Notes: generated by a model from the letters alone, not told the origin. 64,000 nucleotides of DNA from Savagea serpentis (GCF_015351395.1 NZ_JADKPV010000002.1:62001-126000); one strand, 5' to 3'. Positions 7,383 to 15,539 are shown, counted from the first letter of the stretch. Program-made: numbers and translations.

Positions 7383-8984
7383 TTAAAAAATAATAGGGAA
7401 CCATAAGTAAACGAATCCGATAATTAAAATAAAAGTAAAGATGGTTAACCATGCTCCTTTGAAGAGCATATCGTTAAAAGTAATTTTTCCAGTGGCAAAG
7501 ATAATGGCATTGGAAGGTGTACTGATTGGCATCATATAAGCAAATCCTGTTCCTAAAGCTGTCGCTGCCATAATCGGTAAAGGATCCACTGAAATAGCAA
7601 TCGCTAATGTTGCAGCGATAGGGATTAAAATTGTAGCGGTTGCAGTATTAGGTGTCACTTGAGTCATTAATATTCCAATCAATGTTGTGACCGCTAAAAT
7701 AATAAAATATGAAGTACCTTCTAAAGCTAATAATTGGTCACCTGCCCATGTCGCTAAATCTGTTTTATTGAATCCAGTAGCAATCGCGAGACCTCCGCCT
7801 ACGAGTAGGAGAACATCCCAAGGCATTTTCTTAATTGAACTACCATCGAGTAGTCTTCCATTATCTCCGCGTTTTGTAGGAATCATATATAAGATGACTG
7901 CTCCCACTAAAGCAATCGTTGTATCCGTCATACTCGGGACATATTTCACCCAAATAAATGTGCGAGTTAACCAGAAAAATGCAGTGAGAGAGAAAATAAG
8001 GAATACCATTTTTTCTTCATAACTCATCTTTCCAAGTTCTGCTTTCGTATCCCGTACAAAAATATGTCCACGTTCTAATTTTTTTGTTTTCATAGGATAG
8101 GCGAATTTTGTTAAATAAATCGCAGCGATAATCATTAAAATAACAATCATCGGAAAAGCGAAAAGGAACCATTTTGCAAAAGAAATATCGATTTCGAAAA
8201 TTTCTTTTGTGAGTCCAGCTAATATTAAGTTAGAAGGCGTTCCGATTAAGGTTGCACTACCTCCAATCGTTGCACCGAACCCAATCGCAAAAATAATCGA
8301 TTTAGTAAACTTAACTTCTTCTTCGTAAGAATAAACATTTTCTTCTTTCATCAGTTGTACTACTTTAGCGGCAATAGCTGTTCCGATAGGAATCATTAAT
8401 AAAGCGGTTGCCGTATTTGAAACCCACATTGAAATAAATCCAGTAGCTAACATGAAACCGATGACTAGACCAGACATGCTCGTTCCAATTAACCCGATCA
8501 CCGTAATCGCAATCCGTTCATGGAGTCTCCATCTTTCGAGTGCGAGGGCAATAGCGAATCCTCCTAGGAAGAGAAAGTTTAACGGATCTCCATAACTAGA
8601 AGCGGCTTCTTTCCCTGTGACGTTTGAGAGTAAAGGTAATAAAACAATCGGGAGTAAGGAAGTAATTCCGAGTGGCATCACTTCTAAAATCCACCAAGTA
8701 GCGACCAAAGTGATTGTAGCGAACACCCCTCGGCCATCATTACTTAATCCTTCAAGAGGTAAGCCAAACATAACGATGAAAAATAAAATAGGACCTAAAA
8801 ATAACCCAATTAATTGTTTTTTATTATACGTTTTGAAGGGAGGGGGAGTTTGTTTTTCAGCATGTCCAGGAGTAGATGTGTTATTTTCTGGTATAGCATT
8901 TCTCATATCTTTCATTGTTAATAAAGAAATAGTCCGATGATGTCTCTCCCAAAGCCATCCATTTAATTTTTTAATATTTTCCAT
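7383..8984 (-). CDS. DASS (SLC13) family sodium/dicarboxylate symporter
   Basis: 533-residue membrane protein of the divalent anion:Na+ symporter family. A cytoplasmic N-terminal stretch of ~55 residues precedes about a dozen hydrophobic segments. The two repeat motifs of the family are present: WVSNTATALLMIP (SNT motif) in the first half and TQVTPNTATATILIP in the second. It probably imports a C4-C6 dicarboxylate such as muconate, oxoadipate or succinate; the exact substrate cannot be read. ATG 8984 follows AAAGGAG by 8 bases. Co-transcribed with muconate cycloisomerase. Confidence 0.82.
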   Translation of the reverse strand: MENIKKLNGWLWERHHRTISLLTMKDMRNAIPENNTSTPGHAEKQTPPPFKTYNKKQLIGLFLGPILFFIVMFGLPLEGLSNDGRGVFATITLVATWWILEVMPLGITSLLPIVLLPLLSNVTGKEAASSYGDPLNFLFLGGFAIALALERWRLHERIAITVIGLIGTSMSGLVIGFMLATGFISMWVSNTATALLMIPIGTAIAAKVVQLMKEENVYSYEEEVKFTKSIIFAIGFGATIGGSATLIGTPSNLILAGLTKEIFEIDISFAKWFLFAFPMIVILMIIAAIYLTKFAYPMKTKKLERGHIFVRDTKAELGKMSYEEKMVFLIFSLTAFFWLTRTFIWVKYVPSMTDTTIALVGAVILYMIPTKRGDNGRLLDGSSIKKMPWDVLLLVGGGLAIATGFNKTDLATWAGDQLLALEGTSYFIILAVTTLIGILMTQVTPNTATATILIPIAATLAIAISVDPLPIMAATALGTGFAYMMPISTPSNAIIFATGKITFNDMLFKGAWLTIFTFILIIGFVYLWFPIIF

Positions 8985-9028
8985 ATAAAAACTCCTTTAT
9001 ATTTATTGATTTGTTTCTGAAAATAAAA

Positions 9029-9075
9029 ACACGGCATTCTTTTTAGAGTGAAAATCATCTAAAAGAATGCCGTGT
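9029..9075 (-). other. Long hairpin in the leader of the DASS transporter transcript
   Basis: ACACGGCATTCTTTTTAGA (9029-9047) and TCTAAAAGAATGCCGTGT (9058-9075) form an 18-bp stem with one bulge. On the minus strand it lies between the promoter at 9242-9270 and the start codon, and is followed by a U-rich stretch, so it looks like an intrinsic terminator placed in a leader. Attenuation of the transporter-catB operon is an inference. Confidence 0.55.
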
Positions 9076-9241
9076 CATTTTAAAATCTAGAAAACAGGGG
9101 GATGTTTTCTTTTTAAAATAAGGCTCGTCGTTGTTCACTATCGGCTCACAAAGAGGGAAAATAATGACGGAACGACTTAATATATTGTGCGCATCAATAT
9201 GTTAAATTAGTCAGAAAATTAAAAAACAGAAACATATATGA

Positions 9242-9270
9242 ATTTTAGCAGAGTGAAAAAATAAAGTCAA
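9242..9270 (-). promoter_or_regulatory. Sigma-A promoter for the transporter-catB operon
   Basis: On the minus strand: -35 TTGACT (9265-9270), exactly 17 bases, -10 TAAAAT (9242-9247). It implies a leader of about 250 bases. The 8985-9357 gap holds this promoter, a cre site, the divergent promoter and the leader hairpin. Confidence 0.7.
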
Positions 9271-9277
9271 TGCACTT

Positions 9278-9291
9278 TGAAAGCGTTCACT
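9278..9291. promoter_or_regulatory. cre site (CcpA) between two divergent promoters
   Basis: TGAAAGCGTTCACT matches the cre consensus TGWAANCGNTNWCA at 13 of 14 positions. It lies between the -35 boxes of the two divergent promoters (7 bases from one, 5 from the other), so CcpA binding could affect both. Confidence 0.7.
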
Positions 9292-9296
9292 TTATG

Positions 9297-9325
9297 TTGA
9301 CAAAAAATTTAGAAGTTGATAAATT
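9297..9325 (+). promoter_or_regulatory. Sigma-A promoter for the DUF3870 / beta-ketoadipate genes
   Basis: -35 TTGACA (9297-9302), 17-base spacer, -10 TAAATT (9320-9325). It is directed at the gene beginning near 9358. Confidence 0.7.
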
Positions 9326-9357
9326 GAGAATAGATGTTATAACTTTTTTAATAATGA

Positions 9358-9687
9358 TTGAGGTGGAGAACAATCGATACAGTATTAGTGACGGCTTATT
9401 CTAAAGCCCCTCAAGGTTCTGCAATGTATGAACGCTTTAAACATTCAGGTCTCGTGTTAGAGATTGAGAAAGAAACGCATCTCATTCGCAATGTCGAATT
9501 TACATTTGTGACGAAGCTTGCGCAACAGTACTTGGAGCAATTAGTAGTAGGAGCGAATTTCCATACGGATCTTGAGTTTTTAATCGAACGCATCCAACAA
9601 CATTTTCTCGCACCTTCGCAACAATCGATTATCGTCGCATTAAAAAACGCTCATCAACGATTCGTTGATGAAGTGATAAAAAAATAA
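9358..9687 (+). CDS. DUF3870 domain protein
   Basis: About 105 residues of the DUF3870 family (TVLVTAYSKAPQG..., LVTKLA-like FVTKLAQQYLEQLVVG, and a C-terminal amphipathic helix). Function unknown. It is the first gene after the promoter/cre region and is followed by a terminator, then the beta-ketoadipate genes. It has about the size of muconolactone isomerase (~95 residues), the missing step of this pathway, but no homology to CatC is evident. The start is uncertain: TTG 9358 has no ribosome site, while AGGTGGAG at 9361-9368 would fit a start at ~9373, where the in-frame codon is ATC. Confidence 0.7.
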   Translation: MRWRTIDTVLVTAYSKAPQGSAMYERFKHSGLVLEIEKETHLIRNVEFTFVTKLAQQYLEQLVVGANFHTDLEFLIERIQQHFLAPSQQSIIVALKNAHQRFVDEVIKK

Positions 9688-9740
9688 GAGCGCCTTTTTG
9701 CTAACAGGAGGTATGACCCTACCTCTATACCTTAGTAAAT

Positions 9741-9793
9741 AACGGCATTAATCTCAGGTCTTTGTAGGCCTTTGATTAATGCCGTTTTTTGTT
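9741..9793 (+). terminator. Terminator after the DUF3870 gene
   Basis: AACGGCATTAATC pairs perfectly with GATTAATGCCGTT (13 bp) around a 20-base loop that contains AGGCCT, followed by a T-run. Confidence 0.88.
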
Positions 9794-9821
9794 TTTTATC
9801 ATACTTAAAGGAGAGAGTTCC

Positions 9822-10295
9822 ATGCAATTATATGAAGCACCGACTTTACAATTTTTATGTAATATGACATTAGAAGTAGAAACTGAATTTCCGACGACAG
9901 GTAAGACATACAACGGAGCAGCTCGTCGCATTATTGGCGTAACAGGAGGCGTGTTAGAAGGGCCGGACTTTAAAGCAACTGTGCGTCCAGGAGGCTCAGA
10001 CTGGATCGTCGTTCGTGAAGACGGCACGATCATTCAAGATGTGAAAATTGTGCTTGAAACAAATGATGGCGCAACGATCTTAATGACGTATCGCGGCATT
10101 CGGACAGGTCCGAAAGAAGTGTTAGAGCGACTTGGGCGAGGCGAACATGTGCCGAAAGAAGATTATTATTTCCGCCATGCGCCGATTTTTGAAACGGACA
10201 GTCCCAAATACGACTGGATGAATAAACATTTATTCGTCGCGACTGGTGAACGTTTACCGAGCGGCGTACAATATGCGATTTTCACAGTGAAATAA
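9822..10295 (+). CDS. DUF3237 family protein
   Basis: 157-residue protein recognisable as DUF3237 from its beta-rich pattern (YNGAARRIIGVTGGVLEGPDF, WIVVREDGT, MTYRGIR, YYFRHAPIFET, ...YDWMNKHLFVATG). The biochemical role of the family is not established; members are frequent in aromatic-degradation clusters. It starts an operon with the hydrolase, CoA-transferase and thiolase genes (12-base gap to the next gene). ATG 9822 is chosen over 9789 because AAAGGAGAG is placed correctly and 9789 lies in the terminator. Another local candidate for the muconolactone isomerase step, by context only. Confidence 0.75.
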   Translation: MQLYEAPTLQFLCNMTLEVETEFPTTGKTYNGAARRIIGVTGGVLEGPDFKATVRPGGSDWIVVREDGTIIQDVKIVLETNDGATILMTYRGIRTGPKEVLERLGRGEHVPKEDYYFRHAPIFETDSPKYDWMNKHLFVATGERLPSGVQYAIFTVK

Positions 10296-10307
10296 GGAGG
10301 AACCAAT

Positions 10308-11141
10308 ATGAATATATTATTACGAGACGGCGGTCATCTTCATTACGCGGTGTACGGAGAAGAGCATGAAACAAATGGCACAATCGTTATGATTCACGGT
10401 CTTACAGGTAACCGTCATCAACTAGCGAAATATCGCAAAGCATTTCAAACGCAGTATGAAGTGATTGCAATCGATTTACGAGGGCGTGGCGACAGTTCAG
10501 CGCAAACAGAAGATAGTGGCATTCCGACGCATGTAGACGATGTTTTAGAATTGCTGGACCAGCTTCAGTTAACGAATGTGACGTTGTTTGGCTATTCGAT
10601 GGGAGCTTACATTTCTCAAGCAGTCGCAACGAAAACAGATCGTGTTCAACACGTCATTTTATTAGATGGTGGTGGACATGTCGATGAAGAAGGAAAAGCA
10701 CTCGTTTACCCGTCGCTCGGTCGCATGAACAATCAGTACGACACGTGTGAGCCGTATGTGGAAGAAACGACGACGATTTATAAAAATTTAAAAGTCACAA
10801 TCGATGAAGATGTATTAGAAGCGGTCCGTTACGAATGCCGACCGAAAGAAGGAGCATTCGGAAACGTCGCCAACCCTGAAAAAATAAAACAAGATTTTGA
10901 TAGTTTTTACGACTACGATGTAGCGCATTATGTAGAAGCGAACGATAAACCGACGTACCTCATTACAGGGGAAGGTCCTCTCGGAGAACGACCACTTTTT
11001 ACGAAAGACAATTATCGTATTTTTCAAGGGCAGTCGAATGTGACAGTGTTTGAAACGGATCAAAATCATTATGAATTAGCATTTAATAGACAACAAGAAA
11101 TCATAGAACGACTTACGAATTTTTTAAAGGGGGAATTGTGA
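10308..11141 (+). CDS. Alpha/beta hydrolase, candidate 3-oxoadipate enol-lactonase
   Basis: 277 residues with the alpha/beta-hydrolase fold: oxyanion segment MIHGLTG (28-34), DLRGRG (56-61), nucleophile Ser97 in GYSMG, and a C-terminal His in DQNHYELAF. It is immediately upstream of 3-oxoadipate CoA-transferase and downstream of cycloisomerase in pathway logic, so 3-oxoadipate enol-lactone hydrolase (PcaD/CatD) is the likely role. Its TGA overlaps the ATG of the CoA-transferase A gene. The fold is common to many esterases, so the substrate is inferred from context. Confidence 0.7.
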   Translation: MNILLRDGGHLHYAVYGEEHETNGTIVMIHGLTGNRHQLAKYRKAFQTQYEVIAIDLRGRGDSSAQTEDSGIPTHVDDVLELLDQLQLTNVTLFGYSMGAYISQAVATKTDRVQHVILLDGGGHVDEEGKALVYPSLGRMNNQYDTCEPYVEETTTIYKNLKVTIDEDVLEAVRYECRPKEGAFGNVANPEKIKQDFDSFYDYDVAHYVEANDKPTYLITGEGPLGERPLFTKDNYRIFQGQSNVTVFETDQNHYELAFNRQQEIIERLTNFLKGEL

Positions 11142-11833
11142 TGCGAAATAAAGTGATTACGCCTGAAGAAGCGGCCGATATGATTCAATCGGGTCAAACG
11201 ATGATGGTCGGCGGTTTCGGATTAATTGGAAGCCCGCTGACGATTTTAAAAGCATTGGAAAGTCGCGCAGTGGATGGACTAACCGTTATTAGTAATAACG
11301 TAGGGGAAGAAGGCAGAGGACTCGGTCGCATTTTACAACAAGGCAAAATTTCAAAAGCGATCGGTTCGTATTTTACGAGTAATCGTGAGGCGGTTCGGAT
11401 GTATAACGAAGGAAAATTGCAGCTGCAACTCATCCCACAAGGAACGTTGGCAGAAGCACTTCGCGCAGGAGGAGCCGGAATCCCAGCGTTTTATACGAGC
11501 ACGAGTGCTGGAACGAAACTCGCAGAAGGAAAAGAAGTGAAACAGTTCGGTGGGAAGACATATGTGTTACAGGAAGCTTTACATGCGGATGTCGCACTTA
11601 TTAAAGCGCATCAAGCGGATGAACTAGGAAATTTAACGTATTACAAAACAGCACGTAACTTTAATCCGATGATGGCGACAGCAGGTCAAAAAGTAATTGT
11701 GGAAGTCGATGAAATTGTACCAGTCGGCGAATTAGATCCAGAAGCGATCGTAACACCGCACTTATATGTCGATTACCTCGTTTTGAGCAAAGCGACATTA
11801 TTAGAAGGGGGGCAAGTACGTTATGAATCCTAA
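11141..11833 (+). CDS. pcaI: 3-oxoadipate CoA-transferase, subunit A
   Basis: 230-residue alpha subunit of a 3-oxoacid CoA-transferase (PcaI/ScoA/CatI). The CoA-binding glycine-rich stretch MVGGFGLIGSP is at residues ~24-34. With subunit B it moves CoA from succinyl-CoA to 3-oxoadipate. ATG 11141 overlaps the upstream stop codon (TGATG) and has AAAGGGGGAA at 11127-11136; the in-frame GTG at 11138 is less likely. Succinyl-CoA:acetoacetate transferase (ScoAB) is the close alternative, but the thiolase that follows is of the 3-oxoadipyl type. Confidence 0.85.
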   Translation: MRNKVITPEEAADMIQSGQTMMVGGFGLIGSPLTILKALESRAVDGLTVISNNVGEEGRGLGRILQQGKISKAIGSYFTSNREAVRMYNEGKLQLQLIPQGTLAEALRAGGAGIPAFYTSTSAGTKLAEGKEVKQFGGKTYVLQEALHADVALIKAHQADELGNLTYYKTARNFNPMMATAGQKVIVEVDEIVPVGELDPEAIVTPHLYVDYLVLSKATLLEGGQVRYES

Positions 11834-12461
11834 ACAAATTATTGCGCAAAAAGTAGCGTCTCATATTGAACCATATGCGGTCATTAACCTCGGAATCGGT
11901 ATCCCGACACTCGTGCCGAATTATTTGGAAGAGGGTGACTATTACTTCCATACGGAGAACGGTTTGCTTGGGGTGGCAGAGTTAGACGAAGCAAATGTCG
12001 ATCCACAACTCGTCAATGCAGGTAAACTCCCTGTCGGTGAAGATATCGGTGCTTCGTATTTCCATAGTGCCGACTCGTTTGCCATGATTCGAGGCGGACA
12101 TATCGATGTAGCGATACTCGGTGCTTTGCAAGTCGATTCGAAAGGACACATTGCAAACTGGGCGATTCCTGGAAAAGATATCGTCGGTGTCGGAGGAGCG
12201 ATGGACTTACTAGAAGGAGCGAAACAAGTGATCGTTACGATGTTGCATACGTCAAAAGAAGGCGATCAAAAGTTATTGGATGAATGTACATTCCCCATTA
12301 CGTCAGAACGAGTAGCGGATTTAATTATTACAGAACGCGCAACGTTCAAGTGGCAAGAGGATCATTATGAACTCATTGAAGTGTCAGAAGGTTATACATT
12401 ACAACATATTGAACAATCTACCTCTTTACAATATACGATTTCACCATTAATAAAGGAGTGA
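11823..12461 (+). CDS. pcaJ: 3-oxoadipate CoA-transferase, subunit B
   Basis: 212-residue beta subunit. The catalytic glutamate that forms the acyl-CoA anhydride is Glu45 in HTENGLLG; NLGIGIPTLV at 22-31 is the usual N-terminal signature. It overlaps the A subunit by 11 bases, so the two are translationally coupled and form the heteromer. Its stop overlaps the ribosome-binding region of the thiolase gene. Confidence 0.87.
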   Translation: MNPKQIIAQKVASHIEPYAVINLGIGIPTLVPNYLEEGDYYFHTENGLLGVAELDEANVDPQLVNAGKLPVGEDIGASYFHSADSFAMIRGGHIDVAILGALQVDSKGHIANWAIPGKDIVGVGGAMDLLEGAKQVIVTMLHTSKEGDQKLLDECTFPITSERVADLIITERATFKWQEDHYELIEVSEGYTLQHIEQSTSLQYTISPLIKE

Positions 12462-12466
12462 CGACG

Positions 12467-13666
12467 ATGACAAGAGTAGCGATTGTAGATGCAGTACGTA
12501 CACCGATTGGAAGATACGCAGGAGAATTAAGTTCGATTCGACCAGATGATTTAGGAGCGATCGTTATTCAAGCGTTGTTACAAAGAAATGAAGCGCTTGA
12601 CCCGAGTACGATTGACGATGTCATTTTCGGAAATGCAAACGGTGCAGGGGAAGAAAATCGCAACGTGGCGCGAATGTCCGCTTTGCTGGCAGGATTGCCG
12701 ATTGAAGTTGGTGGCACGACGTTGAATCGTTTATGTGGCTCAGGGTTAGATGCGGTGAACTTTGCGACGCGTACGATTTTAGCAGGAGAAGCGGATGTGA
12801 TGATTGCCGGCGGTACGGAGAGTATGTCTCGCGCACCTTTTGTCATGGCGAAACCAGGCAGAGCATTCCCGCGAGGAGAAATGCAACTACAAGACACGAC
12901 GATCGGTTGGCGTTTCGTCAATCCGAAAATGGAAGAAATGTACGGTGTTGACACGATGCCTCAAACGGCTGAAAATGTCGCGACAGATTATAATATTTCA
13001 CGTGAACGACAAGATGAATTTTCGCTTCAATCGCAATTAAAAACGAAAGAAGCGCAACAGTCAGACCGCTTTGCGGATGAAATTGTTCCTGTATCGTATA
13101 AGACACGAAAAGGGGAAGAAGTAGTCGTTTCTGTCGATGAACATCCACGTCCCGATTCGACAATTGAAGGACTTCAAAAATTGCGTGCGCTTTTCCCGAA
13201 CGGAACGATTACAGCGGGAAATGCTTCAGGTGTGAACGATGGAGCGAGCGCCTTATTATTAATGAGTGAAGAGCGAGCGAAAGAGCTCGGCCTCGACGTG
13301 CTCGGCTATTATACGATGTCTGCGACAGCAGGAGTGGAGCCGCGTGTGATGGGCATTGGACCGATCGCAGCGACAGAAAAATTGTTGCGACGTGCCAATC
13401 GAACAGTGGAAGAACTCGATTTAATCGAGTTGAATGAAGCATTTGCAGCGCAAGCACTCGCTTGTATCGATGGCTTACAACTTCCAGTAGATAAAGTGAA
13501 TGTGAACGGTGGAGCAATCGCTCTCGGTCACCCGCTTGGCGCAAGTGGCGCACGCATTTTAACGACATTGCTTCATGAGATGAAGCGTCGTGACGCGAAG
13601 CTCGGCCTTGCAACGATGTGTATCGGAGTCGGGCAAGGGATTGCGACATTAGTCGAAAGAGATTGA
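12467..13666 (+). CDS. pcaF: 3-oxoadipyl-CoA / acetyl-CoA thiolase
   Basis: 399-residue thiolase; cleaves 3-oxoadipyl-CoA into succinyl-CoA and acetyl-CoA, the last step of the beta-ketoadipate pathway. Acyl-enzyme Cys90 is in LNRLCGSGLDAV, the general-acid His in ALGHPLGASGARI and the second Cys in TMCIGVGQG. The segments DTTIGWRFVNPKM and GIGPIAATEKLL are typical of PcaF/PaaJ-type rather than biosynthetic thiolases. ATG 12467 is preferred over GTG 12458, because AAAGGAG (12452-12458) is then correctly spaced. Confidence 0.87.
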   Translation: MTRVAIVDAVRTPIGRYAGELSSIRPDDLGAIVIQALLQRNEALDPSTIDDVIFGNANGAGEENRNVARMSALLAGLPIEVGGTTLNRLCGSGLDAVNFATRTILAGEADVMIAGGTESMSRAPFVMAKPGRAFPRGEMQLQDTTIGWRFVNPKMEEMYGVDTMPQTAENVATDYNISRERQDEFSLQSQLKTKEAQQSDRFADEIVPVSYKTRKGEEVVVSVDEHPRPDSTIEGLQKLRALFPNGTITAGNASGVNDGASALLLMSEERAKELGLDVLGYYTMSATAGVEPRVMGIGPIAATEKLLRRANRTVEELDLIELNEAFAAQALACIDGLQLPVDKVNVNGGAIALGHPLGASGARILTTLLHEMKRRDAKLGLATMCIGVGQGIATLVERD

Positions 13667-13722
13667 TGCGAAGATGAATCCTTTTTTGTATAATACTTAG
13701 TAATACAAAGGGGGAGTGTTTT

Positions 13723-14460
13723 ATGGCAGAACGGTTAGCAGAAGCGATGAATTATTTGAAAAGTCGGAAATGGGTCGATTTAACACATACATTTGGTCCG
13801 GATAGTCCCCATTTTTCAGCTTTTCCCGACGCACAATTTGAAACATTATTTACACTCGATGACGGTTTTTTAGCGCAACGCTTTTCGATGGTTGGACAAT
13901 ATGGAACACATATCGACGCACCGATTCATTTCGTGCGAGATAGTCGCTATCTTCATGAATTAGAATTAAAAGAGCTCGTCTTACCACTCGTCGTCATTGA
14001 CGTTTCAGAAGAAGTGAAACGAGAACCGACTTATACATTGACAGTCGATCGCATTTTGCAATTTGAACAACAATACGGAGAGATTGAACGTGACACATTT
14101 GTCGCATTGCGTACGGATTGGAGCAAACGTTGGCCAGATAAAGAACGATTTAACAATCAAAATGAAGCGGGCCAAAATCAGCTGCCTGGTTGGGGTATGG
14201 AAGCTTTACAGTTTTTATTTGAAACTCGTCACATTAGCGCGATCGGGCACGAAACATATGATACAGACTCCTCTGTTGAATACGCGAAGTATGGCACTTT
14301 AGCAGGAGAATATTACGTTTTAGAGCAAGATACGTATCAAGTCGAATTGATGAAAAACTTAGATCAATTACCTGCAAAAGGTGCATACATTTTCAACTTT
14401 GTAGCGAAACCTGAAAATGCTTCCGGATTCCCAGTGCGTTCAGTCGCGATATTACCGTAA
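13723..14460 (+). CDS. Cyclase family protein (kynurenine formamidase-like)
   Basis: 245 residues of the cyclase/KynB-like metal hydrolase family (PF04199). The metal-binding motif is visible as GQYGTHIDAPIHF near residues 65-77, plus a conserved His in IGHETYDTD near 178. Relatives hydrolyse formamides, isatin or lactone-like rings. It follows the thiolase by 56 bases with its own AAGGGGGAG ribosome site and ends in a terminator, so it is the last gene of the catabolic operon. It may act on a lactone of the pathway or on another aromatic; substrate unknown. Confidence 0.75.
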   Translation: MAERLAEAMNYLKSRKWVDLTHTFGPDSPHFSAFPDAQFETLFTLDDGFLAQRFSMVGQYGTHIDAPIHFVRDSRYLHELELKELVLPLVVIDVSEEVKREPTYTLTVDRILQFEQQYGEIERDTFVALRTDWSKRWPDKERFNNQNEAGQNQLPGWGMEALQFLFETRHISAIGHETYDTDSSVEYAKYGTLAGEYYVLEQDTYQVELMKNLDQLPAKGAYIFNFVAKPENASGFPVRSVAILP

Positions 14461-14463
14461 AAG

Positions 14464-14499
14464 AAATCAGTCACTCATTTTGAAGTGGCTGATTTTTTC
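14464..14499 (+). terminator. Terminator of the beta-ketoadipate operon
   Basis: AAATCAGTCACT pairs with AGTGGCTGATTT (12 bp, one G-U) around an 8-base loop, followed by a T-run. Confidence 0.87.
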
Positions 14500-14525
14500 T
14501 TCTGGCGAAACGTTATTTTCCTCTC

Positions 14526-14554
14526 TTGCAAACCTCCTAAATAATGTTTAAACT
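14526..14554 (+). promoter_or_regulatory. Promoter of the 3-hydroxyacyl-CoA dehydrogenase gene
   Basis: -35 TTGCAA (14526-14531), 17 bases, -10 TAAACT (14549-14554). A cre site lies about 40 bases downstream of the -10. Confidence 0.55.
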
Positions 14555-14591
14555 AAAAGAGGTAGTATTTTTACATAAACGTTTACGCTTT

Positions 14592-14605
14592 TGTAAGCGG
14601 TTTCT
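14592..14605 (+). promoter_or_regulatory. cre site in the leader of the dehydrogenase gene
   Basis: TGTAAGCGGTTTCT matches the cre consensus at 13 of 14 positions. Placed downstream of the promoter it would act as a CcpA roadblock, giving repression in good carbon sources. Confidence 0.65.
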
Positions 14606-14623
14606 AAAACGGGAGGGAATGGA

Positions 14624-15475
14624 ATGGCTATTCAAAAAGTAATGGTTGTAGGAGCGGGACAGATGGGTTCTGGCATCGCTCAAGTATGTGCGCAAGCAGG
14701 ATATGACGTATTGTTAAACGATATGAATGAAGATGCACTCAGTAAAGGGATGAGTCGCATTGAAGGATTGCTCGCACGTGCGGTTGAAAAAGAACGAATG
14801 ACGGAAGAAGAGAAGCAAGCGACGACGGGGCGTCTGACAGCTTCATCTACTTTAAATGATGCGAAAGATTGTGACCTCGTCATCGAAGCAGTTGTAGAAA
14901 ATATGGACGTGAAAACATCGGTCTTTAAACAGCTCGATGAGATTGCACCGAAACATGCGATTTTAGCATCGAATACATCATCATTACCGATTACAGACAT
15001 TTGTGCAGCGACAAATCGTCCTGACCAAGTGATCGGCATGCACTTTATGAATCCAGTACCCGTCATGCAATTAGTAGAAGTGATTCGCGGGTTACAAACG
15101 AGCGATGACGTGTATCAACAAATTGCAGACATGTGCGTAAAATTAAATAAAACATCGGTAGAAGTAAATGACTTCCCTGGTTTCGTAGCGAACCGTATTT
15201 TAATGCCGATGATTAACGAAGCGGTATACACGGTATATGAAGGCGTTGCATCGGTAGAAGATGTCGACGCTGTTATGAAACTCGGAATGAACCATCCGAT
15301 GGGACCGTTAACACTTGCTGACTTTATTGGACTCGATACATGCTTATCTATTATGGAAGTGTTACACGAAGGGTTAGGAGATAGCAAGTATCGTCCCTGC
15401 CCATTATTGCGCAAGTACGTGAGCGCAGGTTGGCTCGGACGTAAATCGGGTCGCGGCTTTTATCAATACGAATAA
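14624..15475 (+). CDS. 3-hydroxyacyl-CoA (3-hydroxybutyryl-CoA) dehydrogenase
   Basis: 283 residues, the standard length of single-function Hbd/PaaH. The N-terminal Rossmann fold has [17 protein letters not shown] (residues 10-26); the catalytic His is in [16 protein letters not shown], and the C-terminal domain has [18 protein letters not shown]. Oxidises (S)-3-hydroxyacyl-CoA with NAD+. It stands alone between two terminators with its own promoter and cre site, so it is probably a general fatty acid or butyrate gene rather than part of the phenol pathway, although a role with adipyl-CoA-type intermediates cannot be ruled out. Confidence 0.88.
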   Translation: MAIQKVMVVGAGQMGSGIAQVCAQAGYDVLLNDMNEDALSKGMSRIEGLLARAVEKERMTEEEKQATTGRLTASSTLNDAKDCDLVIEAVVENMDVKTSVFKQLDEIAPKHAILASNTSSLPITDICAATNRPDQVIGMHFMNPVPVMQLVEVIRGLQTSDDVYQQIADMCVKLNKTSVEVNDFPGFVANRILMPMINEAVYTVYEGVASVEDVDAVMKLGMNHPMGPLTLADFIGLDTCLSIMEVLHEGLGDSKYRPCPLLRKYVSAGWLGRKSGRGFYQYE

Positions 15476-15477
15476 AG

Positions 15478-15512
15478 AAAAGAACCACCCTATAGTGGGT
15501 GGTTCTTTTTTG
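15478..15512 (+). terminator. Terminator of the dehydrogenase gene
   Basis: AAAGAACCACCC pairs with GGGTGGTTCTTT around a 6-base loop, followed by T. Confidence 0.92.
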
Positions 15513-15522
15513 TCGCTTAAAT

Positions 15523-15539
15523 TTTACAACGAGTTAACA
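15523..15539 (+). promoter_or_regulatory. PhoP-box-like repeats upstream of alkaline phosphatase
   Basis: TTTACA (15523) and TTAACA (15534) are spaced 11 bases start to start, the arrangement bound by PhoP in B. subtilis. A possible -10 TATAAC is at 15574-15579. Confidence 0.6.

Noticed and set aside
9713-9742. Possible 9-residue leader peptide (MTLPLYLSK) between the DUF3870 and DUF3237 genes
   Set aside because: AGGAGG is only one base from the ATG, too close for normal initiation, and the stop codon runs into the terminator stem. No codon bias that would suggest attenuation control.
13663-13694. Promoter before the cyclase-family gene (TTGATG ... TATAAT)
   Set aside because: The -10 at 13689-13694 is good, but the only -35-like hexamer is 20 bases away; read-through from the thiolase gene is more likely.
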